Assembly: GCA_028279595.1 (NCBI GenBank)
Contig: JANQNK010000004.1
Coordinates: 124,001 to 188,000 of the forward strand
Direction of reading: 5' to 3'
From: Thermoplasmatota archaeon
Lineage (GTDB): Archaea > Thermoplasmatota > JAKEGO01
DNA: 64,000 bases
Below are positions 56,026 to 64,000 of this stretch, piece after piece; within the stretch, counting starts at the first letter, position 1, and each line of letters starts with the position of its first letter. The notes beneath the pieces were generated by a model. That model was not told where the DNA came from. It saw only the letters and a program-made list of their open reading frames with translations, and ran no database searches. Made by a program: the position numbers and the translations under genes.

Positions 56026-56340
56026 TCAGGACTCGTCCGGGGTATCTCCCTCGGCGGCTTCCTCGCCGCCCTCACCCTCGGCTTCGCCCTCGCCCTCTTC
56101 TCCCTCATCGGCCTCCTCGTCCTCGCCGGAGGCGGCCGCTTCCGCGGCTCTCTGCGCTTCGAGCGCTGCGAGCCTCGCCTTCTCCTTCTCCTCCTGCTCG
56201 TGGAGGGCTTTCTGTTCCGCAATGGCCTCCCTGGCATGGGCCGCGCTAGCCTTGGTCCTTCCACACTTCTTGCAGAATCCGGCATAGTTCAGGAACCGCA
56301 TCGTCCCACAGAGCTCGCATCGACCGTACGCCTTTGCCAT
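56026..56340 (-). CDS. Small zinc-ribbon protein with coiled coil and acidic tail
   Basis: A 104-residue protein. Residues 8-27 hold two CxxC pairs separated by 11 residues (CELC...CKKC), a rubredoxin-like zinc ribbon. A helical, Ala/Glu/Lys-rich segment follows (about 33-68), then a run rich in Glu, Gly and Ala. The ATG at 56340 is used because the TATA-like box at 56407-56414 places the transcript start near 56385, after the alternative start at 56394, and GGTAGGTG precedes it. Function is unknown. The same design (zinc ribbon plus charged coil) is seen in the larger protein at 2220-3596. Confidence 0.75.
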   Translation of the reverse strand: MAKAYGRCELCGTMRFLNYAGFCKKCGRTKASAAHAREAIAEQKALHEQEEKEKARLAALEAQRAAEAAASGEDEEADEGEEGEGEAEGEGGEEAAEGDTPDES

Positions 56341-56406
56341 ACGTGAACACCTACCGAGGGAAGGCGATAACGCCTGTCCGTCAATCCACGCCATTACACC
56401 CTCTCC

Positions 56407-56414
56407 TATTTATA
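56407..56414 (-). promoter_or_regulatory. TATA box for the zinc-ribbon gene
   Basis: On the minus strand this is TATAAATA, a strong archaeal match. It is about 70 bases before the ATG at 56340. Confidence 0.6.
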
Positions 56415-56546
56415 CGCATCGAGCAGAAAAAACCATGAATACAGCCAAGCCAGCACTCCCGAGGCGCGTTGACCCCTGACTCGGCCAGGGTCGAACGCCC
56501 CCGAAACCGTTTTATCGATTCCTGCTGTTAGACAACAGGGGATAGG

Positions 56547-57077
56547 ATGAAGGTCACGTTCGAAGGGATAGACATCGAGATAGTCCAGGGTAATATCGTC
56601 GCGCAGCCCGACCTGGACACGATCGTGAATGCCGCGAATGCGCAGCTCCGGATGGGCGGAGGCGTCGCCGGCGCGATCCATCGTGCCGCGGGATCAGGGC
56701 TGGAGCAGGAGTGCAGGCCGCTAGCGCCGATAACCCCCGGAGAAGCGGTGATAACGAGCGGCCACGATCTTCCGAACGCCCATGTGATTCACTGTCTGGG
56801 GCCGATCTACGGTCGGGACAAGCCTTCCGATGTTCTGTTGGCAGATTGTTACAGGAACGCGCTGAAAGTCGCCGACGAAAATGAGGTCGAATCCATAGGG
56901 TTCCCGGCGATCTCGACCGGGGCATTCGGCTATCCGCTCGAGGAGGCAGCGGAGGTAGCTCTAAGGGCTGTCAAACAGACCGTGCCGAACCTGAGCAAGG
57001 TCAAGACCATCAGGTTCGTCCTCTACGGAGATGACGTCCAACAGGTGCACGAACGGGCCATGGACAATATCTTCTGA
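56547..57077 (+). CDS. Macro-domain protein (ADP-ribose/O-acetyl-ADP-ribose hydrolase type)
   Basis: A 176-residue single macro domain. IVNAANAQLRMGGGVAGAIH (near residue 28-47) is the ADP-ribose-binding loop. GFPAISTGAFGYP (near 117-129) is the second, phosphate-binding loop. The MacroD-type sequence with N-A-A-N and G-G-G-V-A-G-A-I suggests removal of ADP-ribose from proteins or deacetylation of O-acetyl-ADP-ribose. The length is normal for the stand-alone bacterial and archaeal type. TTTTATCG at about 56509-56516 is a possible TATA box, and GGGGATAGG precedes the ATG. It converges on the MerR gene with a shared terminator. Confidence 0.93.
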   Translation: MKVTFEGIDIEIVQGNIVAQPDLDTIVNAANAQLRMGGGVAGAIHRAAGSGLEQECRPLAPITPGEAVITSGHDLPNAHVIHCLGPIYGRDKPSDVLLADCYRNALKVADENEVESIGFPAISTGAFGYPLEEAAEVALRAVKQTVPNLSKVKTIRFVLYGDDVQQVHERAMDNIF

Positions 57078-57088
57078 AAAATGGGTGG

Positions 57089-57107
57089 GAGGGGGTTGAC
57101 CCCCCTC
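57089..57107. terminator. Shared terminator overlapping the MerR-gene stop
   Basis: GAGGGGG (57089-57095) and CCCCCTC (57101-57107) form a perfect 7-bp stem between two convergent genes. The right arm overlaps the stop codon of the MerR-type gene. Confidence 0.65.
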
Positions 57108-57951
57108 ACTCGACGGGTATCTGGATCTCGGAGAGCAGCTCCGATTCCGGAACTTCCTTCGGGTCGTTCAGGAAGAGCTCGCGGCTCGGGCCGTTCATCT
57201 TCAATCCCTCTCGGCTGATGTACTCCATCACGGCGGCGAATGCGGGTCCGACCTCCTCGTATGGACCCTTGTACAGGTACGAGACCATGCGACCACCGTC
57301 GAGGGTTTTGACCTCGTATCCCTCGCCTACGGTCACGTTCCCAGCGATCGGGATCGCGATCTCGATGTCGGCGTCCTCCGCCTTCTCCTCGTCGTCGTGG
57401 CAGATGAACATCGGCGGACCGGTCACGCGGACCTGGGCCCTCTGGTTCTCGGGACTGAAGAGCATCCCGAAGGACTGCTTCATCAGACGCGGGATCGTCT
57501 CCTCGTAGGTCCCGATCTCCCTTATGCTCACGACTCTCTGGCTTGGCACTTCCTTTATGCAGGGTTCGTTCTTCTCCATGTTCAATACCTCCAAGAAGCT
57601 CCTCCGGAGCAACGATCCCCTTATCTTCTCGAGCCGGGCGATGTCGCCATCGATGGCCTCGATCCGTTCCAGTAGCAACTCGTTCAGCCGTTCCTCGCGC
57701 CTCTCCTCGGGGCACTCCTCGAGGATGTCCATTATCTCCTTCATCTCAGGGATTCCGAAGCCGAGGTTCGCCAGCCGCTTGATGCGGATACCCTTCGCCA
57801 TCTGCGAGAACGAGTAGAGCCTGTACCCGGTTATCTCTCGCTTGATCGGGTGCAGCAGACCCTTCTCGTCGTACAACCGCAGGGCGCGCTTCGTGAGCCG
57901 TGTCACGACGGAGAACGTTCCGATACCGATGCTCCTGTCATCGTCCGACAT
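57106..57951 (-). CDS. MerR-family regulator with GyrI-like effector domain
   Basis: A 281-residue transcription factor of the BmrR type. The N-terminal winged helix-turn-helix (GIGTFSVVTRLTKRALRLYDEKGLL...GYRLYS) is followed by a dimer helix (about 85-120). The C-terminal GyrI-like/AraC effector domain (about 130-281, with YKGPYEEVGPAFAAVMEYI) binds small hydrophobic or cationic ligands in relatives. The usual Cys metal ligands of metal-sensing MerR proteins are absent. A TATA-like box at 57976-57987 (minus strand) is 30 bases upstream. No typical -35/-10 target with 19-bp spacing is seen nearby, so the target genes are unknown. MerR proteins are much more common in bacteria, so a transferred gene is plausible. 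Confidence 0.9.
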   Translation of the reverse strand: MSDDDRSIGIGTFSVVTRLTKRALRLYDEKGLLHPIKREITGYRLYSFSQMAKGIRIKRLANLGFGIPEMKEIMDILEECPEERREERLNELLLERIEAIDGDIARLEKIRGSLLRRSFLEVLNMEKNEPCIKEVPSQRVVSIREIGTYEETIPRLMKQSFGMLFSPENQRAQVRVTGPPMFICHDDEEKAEDADIEIAIPIAGNVTVGEGYEVKTLDGGRMVSYLYKGPYEEVGPAFAAVMEYISREGLKMNGPSRELFLNDPKEVPESELLSEIQIPVE

Positions 57952-57975
57952 GGGGACCGGATAGCGATTATGGCT

Positions 57976-57987
57976 CTTATACTTTAA
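57976..57987 (-). promoter_or_regulatory. TATA-like box for the MerR-type gene
   Basis: On the minus strand this reads TTAAAGTATAAG, about 30 bases before the ATG at 57951. Confidence 0.5.
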
Positions 57988-58024
57988 TCGCCGGAGTCTG
58001 ACGCGGGTGAGGTTCTGACTCGGG

Positions 58025-61000
58025 TCAAGGTTCCTTTTGGTCCTCCGGGTCCTCGTCCCCCTCCTTCATCTCGTCATCAGGCCCTGATTTCGGCTCTTGA
58101 TCTTCGGATCCCTCCTCGGGTTCGGGATCCTCCTTGACCTCCTCCTCGGGCTCTGGTTCAGGCTCCTGTTCCTCGGAATCGGGGTCATCGGTCTCGGGTT
58201 CCTCGTCGTCCTCTGGTTCAGATCCCTCTGGCTCCTCTGAAGGTTCCTTTGTCCAAAACGGCCGTCCGAGCATCTGATTGAGAAGGATGATCAGGAGCAG
58301 TATTATCACGATGATGAGCAGGATCGTGTTGGGGTCGCCTCCATCATCGTCGTCGTCCGAGACTCCAGCGATGTCATCGCTCATTGCCTCGATCGCATCG
58401 TCAAGGTCCTCGAGCTCGGTCAAGATGGTTTCGACGTTGGAGATCCCCGCTAGGCTTGTGTTGATCTCGTCCAGGCGAGTCTCGATCTCGGCTTCGAGAG
58501 CGCCGATGGATGCCATGATGCTCGTGATGTTGGCGTCCGTTTCGGCGAATCCAGTGGACATATCGCCAAGGACGATGCTGATGTTGGTGAGTGATTCGGT
58601 GTCGAGCGAGTCGAGCAGCGACGACAGGGTTGCAATGTCCGAAAGAAGGTCAGCGCTGACGTTCCCCTGGTCCTCGGCATGTTGCTCGAGATCGGCCGCG
58701 AGGGCGGTCAAGGAAGTGTCCAGATCGGCGTAGGAGGAGGTCAGTAGAGTGTCCAGGTCACCGAGTGCCTGATGCAAAGACATGTTGGCCGAGCTGAGGT
58801 TCTGCTCGAGTTGTCCAAGGACCGTTTCCAGCCAAAGTTGGAGATCGGCCTGACCCGAGACGTTCAGGGAAGCGATCTCGGCCGCAAGCGAGTTGTTCAT
58901 CATGGCCATGAACGCTGTCAGATTGACCTCGGTCTGAGCCAATCGTGAACTGATCGAGCTGCCAACAACGTCTATGTCAGTGGACAGGCCGTCGAGCAGG
59001 CCAGTGAGGGAAGTATTCAGGCCGCCGAGGGCGGCATCAAGGTCGGATATGCTGGCATCGACGACGTCAAGTCTTGACACGACGGTCGTCAGGTTCCCCA
59101 GGATCTCTCCAAGGTCCATTCCGACGCTCGCGTTCATCCCCTCGATGTATGTGCGGAGGTCGAGTATGGTCTGGTTCAGGTACGCGAGCTGGTCGTCGAT
59201 GTCCTGGAGCTCGTCGGCGCGTCCCTTCTTCGTCACCTCGAAGTAGGTCCAGTTCGTGGAGTTCCATATCAACGATGTGCCGTTGTATCCGAACGCCTCG
59301 ACGGTTACGTTATACATCCCGAGGGGGGCGTGGCTGTATATTGGCAATCCGATGATGTGGGTCGTGTTGATGGAAAGACCGCTCTTGTGGGCCTCGAGGG
59401 TCGTTCCGTTCGGGTCGGTGTAGCTGACGACGAGCTCGAGGTTGTCGTAGGACGGTGCTGCGACCGTCCCGATGGTGATGGTGGCGGTGTCGTCCGGCTT
59501 GTACGTGGAGCGAAGTGCATCTACGAGGAGGTAGTCTCCGGCCATGACCTGATTGTTCACGTACAGATCGATCGATACGGAGACGATCCCGCCGATGTCG
59601 AGAACGGCATCGACGCGCAACGGCACCTTCGAGTCCTCGGTGAACCCAGAGGTGTTGACAAGATACCGATACGGGGATACGGGGTCGGATCCGACGTATG
59701 TTCCGTCGAGGTAGAGCCGGACCTCGCTAACCGCCCAGGTGGTCACCACTTCGAACACTTCCATTCCTTCGATGTAATCTCCGTTCGAATGGCTCGTGAT
59801 GGCGATCTTGCCGCTGGGAGGTTCGTCCAGTTTGAGGACGAGTGGATAGACGTCCTGCCCGCCATGGAACACATATGGCGTGTCGCCGATGGTGTCGCCG
59901 CCGCTGATGTCCTGGTCTGGCCCTGAAAGATAGTCGCCGCCGGGATAATCGTCCCAGTGGTTGCCGCCGCTCGGATATGAGAGGTTCCAGATGTTCCGGG
60001 CGGTCTGATAAGCGCCGATAGCGTTGTCGAAGAATTCGTTGTGATATACCATATTTCCGGATTGGTTCAAGAACTGGATGCCGATGTCGTTGTCCCTGAT
60101 CTCGTTGTAAATGATCGTGTTCTCTCCAACGTCGGGACCCCACATACAGATCTCATAGTCGCCATCCTCGAATCTGCCCCATACTATCTGGCCGGCGTTG
60201 TTGATCCTTGGCGATTGGTCGGAAAGATTGTTGTCTGTCAATTGTTCGACCCTGGATCCCCTCCATAGGAAGATCTCCCAGCCATCTCCGTCATTTCCCA
60301 TCCACACGATCTCCCCGGCCGAATTGATCTTGGGACTGGCGTCAATGAAGGTATTATCGGATATCTGTTTGACCTTCTTCCCGTTCCAGAAGTATATCTC
60401 AAGGTCGGAACCGTCCGAACCATACCACGTGATCTCGCCAGCATCGTTCAAACTTGGATTATAACCGCCTCCGGTGCCGTCCGTCACCTGGATGACCGCG
60501 GAACCGTTCCAGAAGAAGATCTGATCATAGTTCCCATCAGAGGCCTGCCATACGACCTGCCCGGCATCGTTGATCCGATGATTGATCTCGGCAAATGAGT
60601 CGTTCGTTAGCTGTAGGGTCCCCGTTCCGTTCCACAGGAAGAGATCGGTATTGTTACCGGACCTACTGGACCAAACAATATCCCCGGCCGAGTTGATCTG
60701 TGGATCCGTATCGTGACGACTGTTGTTGCTGACGTTTGTCACCGATATTCCATCCCAGAAATAGATCTCTTCGTCATTTCCATCATTACCGACCCAGGCG
60801 ACCTCGCCCGCTGAGTTGATCTGGGGTCGCGAGTCATTGTACGGGTTGGCGGAGATGTTCTGGGTGTTTTCGCCATCCCAGACGTATATATCGTAATCGT
60901 AGCCGTTCCACTTAACCCATAGGACCTCCCCCCTCGCATTGATCTGAGGTGGAGAATCGGTCTGGACGCCAACGAGAGGGTCAGCCGTTGAGCCATTCCA

Positions 61001-64000
61001 ATGGAAGATGCCGTAATAACCAACGCCGACGTTCTTCAGCCAGACGACCTCCCCTGAGGGATTGATACTTGGCATGGTGTCATTGTATTGATCATCGGTA
61101 AGATAATCGATCCTGTCCAGATCGCCTTTGATACCTACGTTGTTCGAGGCCACGAGGTTGTTGGTGATCCGGTTCGAGCTAGAACCTCTGAGGATCGACA
61201 CGCCGTCCCCCTCCCCGGAATGGATCGTGTTGTTGGTGATGGTGTTGTTCCATGCTGCGAACAGCTTGATCCCTGACTCGCCGAATGATGAGATATTGTT
61301 GTGTTCTATCAGGTTACTCGAAGATGTATCGATGTAGATCCCGAACTCGGAATTACCGTTCAGATGGTTCTGGGTGATCAGATTATGCCTTGAACTCGTG
61401 GAAAGTTTGATCCCTCCAACGTTGTCCGATGCATTGTTACGGTAGACAATTGTGTGGTTCATCTCCCAGAGATGGACCCCCGAAAGGGAATTTCCGAAAA
61501 GGGTGTTTTCCGAGATGTTGATCCCATTGCAGAAGTGGACGGATATCCCGGCCCGGTTTCGACCCATGGTGTTGTTCATGATCGTGATGTTGTTCCCTTC
61601 GTTGGAACCGATACCAGAGTTACCGTTGAAGTATCCCTCGTTATCGGCGATCGTGATGTTGTCTGAACCACTGGAGTATATTCCATCATAGTAGTTCTCG
61701 GTACAATTGTTGTCAGATATCGTGATGTTATGGGTCACGAAGATACCTATGCCCCACCAGCTACCGATCGCCGTGTTGTTGATCAGATCGGTGTGGTTCG
61801 CGTATGCCAGGGTGATGCCATAGAAGTAATTGTCAGTGACAATATTGTCTTCGATACTGTTATTCTCACATATGCGCACATTTATCCCATAGCCATCGTT
61901 CGAACCCAACTGGTTCCCACGTACGGTATTGTTCGAGGAAGCAAGATGGATCCCGTGACCAACGTTCCAGTTGACGATGTTGTCAGAGATCTCGAGATGG
62001 TGCGACGATTCGCGCACGTGGATCCCATCACCGCTTGAAGAGAGGATCGTATTGCCATCGATGTCGTTGTAGGGCGATTCATCCAGATCCACCCCATAAC
62101 CCGAATTGTTGTTCAGGTAGTTTCCAGATAATGTGTTGTTGCTGGAACGGATGGTTAGGTTGATAGCGGTTTCGGAATTTGACCATAGGTCATTATCAGC
62201 GATGGTGTTCTCGCTGACGAAAGCGAGATAAATCCCGTTGCTGTTACCACTCACGTTGTTGCCAGATATCAAGTTGCCGAAGCAGTTAGTGGAAAGAGAG
62301 ATGCCGTCATTTTTATTGGAAAGGACTGTATTGTTGACGATGGTTCCGTTGCTGCATGTATTCAGATATATGCCATCATCGTCATTCGAGGAGATATCGT
62401 TCCACATGATGTTGGTGTCTGAAAAGTATAGGAGGATACCGACATTGTTCGAATTCACAGTATTGTTCAGTATGTAAATGTCAGATGCGTGCCACAAGTG
62501 GATCCCGTGGTCTCCGTTCGAGCTGATATCGTTGTTCGTGATATTGTTCCGGTCACAGGATGTCATGACATAGATGCCTTTTTCGATGTTCGAACCCACG
62601 GTGTTGTTGATGATGGTATTGTTCGTGGAACCGAACATCATGTAGATGCCGTGTTGTTTGCTCTCATTGATCGTGTTGTTGGAGATCACGTTCCAGGAAG
62701 CATTGATGAGGTATATGCCATGACGTTGATTGACGCTCACATTGTTGTTGATGATCGTGTTGTTGACGGAATCGGAGACATGGATGCCGTCATCACCGTT
62801 CGCGTTCCAGGTATTGTTATCGATGGTGTTGTTGTTCGATCCATCTAGCCATATGCCAACACCGCCCCCTACGCTCGCACCGTTGTCTCGTATCTCGTTG
62901 TCGTGTGAGTTCTCGATATAGACTCCCATCCAGTTGATGTTCGCTGTGTTGTTTTGAACTGTAATGCGCTCGCACCATGAGAGCTCTATCCCTCTCCGAT
63001 TCCCCATTGCGCTGTTCCAACCAATGACAACCTCGGTCGAGTTGTCCACCGATATACCTGACCTATGCATACCCACATTGTTGTCGAAGACATCGATATC
63101 GGTTGAATATCCGATGATGATCCCTCTCACGTTCGCTGTGACGCTATTGTTGTAAAGGTCGGCGTCTTCAGTATCATTGAGATAGATGCCCATTCCATTG
63201 TAGAACACCATGTTGTCGGAGACGTTCACATCGGTCGAGTTCAACATGCGTATAGCCCACTGAGAGTAGAGCACAAGGTTCCCGCTCACGAAGTGGCCGG
63301 TGCCCCCGGGTACATCGATCGCTGTCCTGTTCCCGCTGAAAGTCGAGTTGATGATCCTGGCTGAGTCACCGACGACCCGCAATGCCAGCTTGCTGCCGGT
63401 TATCTCAGAGTCCTCGACGGTCAGATTATCACCCTGGACCCTCACTCCAATGTCGGCAGCCAGGCTGTCGAGGAAATAGACATCGTATACGCCTGATCTA
63501 TTGTCCACCCACACCACATCGTCATTGTTGTTGATCTTGTGATACCAGCCATGGGAATTCGCCGCCGAGACGTTGACGACAGAGTTGCCGTCCCACACAC
63601 GGATGACGGCTGTCGTTGTGGTGTACTCCCTCCACGCGATCCGTCCATTGTCGTTCAGGATCGGTTCTTGAAGATTGGGCCCATACGTGGTGATGATGGA
63701 GGTGGAATAGTCACCGTTCCAGTACATGATATCGGATATATCGGGAGCCATCCACGCCCGCCATGCCACCTCTCCGTTGTTGTTGATGCTGGGATTGAGG
63801 TTGAGGATGCCGTTGGCACTGATGTTGCGGACCGAGTTCCCATCCCAGAGCCAGATCTGATAGATAGTGCTGTAGTCATCCCTCCAGACGACCTGGCCGG
63901 CATCATTCAAATCGATCTGGCTATCATGTTCGGTCGATTTTCCCATGATCCGTATTGAGGTGCCATTCCACAGGAACACGTCGTTGCTGGCATTGTTCAT
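58025..64000 (-). CDS. Giant surface protein: propeller-like repeats, beta-helix, Ig-like domains, coiled stalk, membrane anchor (partial)
   Basis: At least 1991 residues; the gene runs past the window edge, and the Met at 64000 is probably internal because it lies inside a repeat. Visible residues 1-185 hold repeats of the type 'INSAGEVAW.G.DG...IYFWDG', a propeller-like motif. About 185-955 is a NosD-type beta-helix. About 960-1290 is a second block of the same propeller-like repeats, after which the beta-helix resumes and closes with GGNHWDDYPGGDYLSG (about 1345). Two beta-sandwich domains (about 1390-1590) lead to a 300-residue helical stalk rich in Leu, Ser, Asn and Asp. A membrane helix (about 1897-1918, LLIIVIILLLIILL) and an acidic Glu/Pro tail end it. 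It is likely an adhesin or receptor held away from the membrane by the stalk. Confidence 0.85.
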   Translation of the reverse strand: MNNASNDVFLWNGTSIRIMGKSTEHDSQIDLNDAGQVVWRDDYSTIYQIWLWDGNSVRNISANGILNLNPSINNNGEVAWRAWMAPDISDIMYWNGDYSTSIITTYGPNLQEPILNDNGRIAWREYTTTTAVIRVWDGNSVVNVSAANSHGWYHKINNNDDVVWVDNRSGVYDVYFLDSLAADIGVRVQGDNLTVEDSEITGSKLALRVVGDSARIINSTFSGNRTAIDVPGGTGHFVSGNLVLYSQWAIRMLNSTDVNVSDNMVFYNGMGIYLNDTEDADLYNNSVTANVRGIIIGYSTDIDVFDNNVGMHRSGISVDNSTEVVIGWNSAMGNRRGIELSWCERITVQNNTANINWMGVYIENSHDNEIRDNGASVGGGVGIWLDGSNNNTIDNNTWNANGDDGIHVSDSVNNTIINNNVSVNQRHGIYLINASWNVISNNTINESKQHGIYMMFGSTNNTIINNTVGSNIEKGIYVMTSCDRNNITNNDISSNGDHGIHLWHASDIYILNNTVNSNNVGILLYFSDTNIMWNDISSNDDDGIYLNTCSNGTIVNNTVLSNKNDGISLSTNCFGNLISGNNVSGNSNGIYLAFVSENTIADNDLWSNSETAINLTIRSSNNTLSGNYLNNNSGYGVDLDESPYNDIDGNTILSSSGDGIHVRESSHHLEISDNIVNWNVGHGIHLASSNNTVRGNQLGSNDGYGINVRICENNSIEDNIVTDNYFYGITLAYANHTDLINNTAIGSWWGIGIFVTHNITISDNNCTENYYDGIYSSGSDNITIADNEGYFNGNSGIGSNEGNNITIMNNTMGRNRAGISVHFCNGINISENTLFGNSLSGVHLWEMNHTIVYRNNASDNVGGIKLSTSSRHNLITQNHLNGNSEFGIYIDTSSSNLIEHNNISSFGESGIKLFAAWNNTITNNTIHSGEGDGVSILRGSSSNRITNNLVASNNVGIKGDLDRIDYLTDDQYNDTMPSINPSGEVVWLKNVGVGYYGIFHWNGSTADPLVGVQTDSPPQINARGEVLWVKWNGYDYDIYVWDGENTQNISANPYNDSRPQINSAGEVAWVGNDGNDEEIYFWDGISVTNVSNNSRHDTDPQINSAGDIVWSSRSGNNTDLFLWNGTGTLQLTNDSFAEINHRINDAGQVVWQASDGNYDQIFFWNGSAVIQVTDGTGGGYNPSLNDAGEITWYGSDGSDLEIYFWNGKKVKQISDNTFIDASPKINSAGEIVWMGNDGDGWEIFLWRGSRVEQLTDNNLSDQSPRINNAGQIVWGRFEDGDYEICMWGPDVGENTIIYNEIRDNDIGIQFLNQSGNMVYHNEFFDNAIGAYQTARNIWNLSYPSGGNHWDDYPGGDYLSGPDQDISGGDTIGDTPYVFHGGQDVYPLVLKLDEPPSGKIAITSHSNGDYIEGMEVFEVVTTWAVSEVRLYLDGTYVGSDPVSPYRYLVNTSGFTEDSKVPLRVDAVLDIGGIVSVSIDLYVNNQVMAGDYLLVDALRSTYKPDDTATITIGTVAAPSYDNLELVVSYTDPNGTTLEAHKSGLSINTTHIIGLPIYSHAPLGMYNVTVEAFGYNGTSLIWNSTNWTYFEVTKKGRADELQDIDDQLAYLNQTILDLRTYIEGMNASVGMDLGEILGNLTTVVSRLDVVDASISDLDAALGGLNTSLTGLLDGLSTDIDVVGSSISSRLAQTEVNLTAFMAMMNNSLAAEIASLNVSGQADLQLWLETVLGQLEQNLSSANMSLHQALGDLDTLLTSSYADLDTSLTALAADLEQHAEDQGNVSADLLSDIATLSSLLDSLDTESLTNISIVLGDMSTGFAETDANITSIMASIGALEAEIETRLDEINTSLAGISNVETILTELEDLDDAIEAMSDDIAGVSDDDDDGGDPNTILLIIVIILLLIILLNQMLGRPFWTKEPSEEPEGSEPEDDEEPETDDPDSEEQEPEPEPEEEVKEDPEPEEGSEDQEPKSGPDDEMKEGDEDPEDQKEP

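Overview
This window looks like a chromosome segment of an archaeon, most likely a Thermoplasmatota-type euryarchaeon; the phylum is inferred from gene content only. The archaeal signs are A/T-rich TATA-like boxes about 25 bases before many starts (several transcripts look nearly leaderless), a C-terminal PGF-CTERM-like sorting signal, a HerA-type ATPase with a winged-helix tail, a DUF362 ferredoxin, split ATP-citrate lyase subunits, and a series of very large secreted or membrane-anchored beta-rich proteins. Base composition is GC-rich in genes, with AT-rich promoter islands.

Layout. 1-3.7 kb: the end of a PfkB-type sugar kinase, a DNA repair methyltransferase, a membrane glycosyltransferase, a Pro/Glu-repeat protein with two zinc ribbons and a 31-residue membrane peptide. 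3.9-20.6 kb: one unbroken reading frame of about 5547 codons that reads as two paralogous giant surface proteins joined in frame, followed with a 4-base overlap by dihydroorotase (pyrC). 21.9-22.7 kb: a tRNA-Lys(CTT) gene inside a tandem array of about 150-166-bp units in which the neighbouring units are decayed tRNA copies. 22.7-31.2 kb: two NosD-like beta-helix surface proteins. 31.2-38.0 kb: HerA-like ATPase, RND/MmpL-type exporter and DUF362 ferredoxin protein. 38.2-44.5 kb: a 14-PKD-repeat secreted protein, a 460-bp non-coding stretch with a candidate structured RNA, and a PGF-CTERM surface protein.

44.6-55.7 kb is a carbon-metabolism island. A minus-strand operon runs aconitase > aclB > aclA > monomeric NADP-isocitrate dehydrogenase. 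It is followed upstream by a duplicated Lrp-effector-like protein and, divergently, by sucC-sucD. Together these supply ATP-citrate lyase, aconitase, isocitrate dehydrogenase and succinyl-CoA synthetase, which are the citrate-cleaving and carboxylating core of a reductive TCA cycle. This is the most notable system in the window. Pyruvate and 2-oxoglutarate synthases, fumarate reductase, fumarase and malate dehydrogenase are not in the window, so a complete cycle cannot be claimed.

55.7-58.0 kb holds small housekeeping or regulatory genes (an alpha+beta-barrel protein, a zinc-ribbon protein, a macro-domain protein and a MerR/GyrI regulator). 58.0 kb to the edge is the C-terminal 1991 residues of another giant surface protein, cut by the window end, in which a beta-propeller-like repeat block sits inside a beta-helix domain and a coiled stalk leads to a membrane anchor. 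More than half of the window (about 37 kb) codes for surface proteins.
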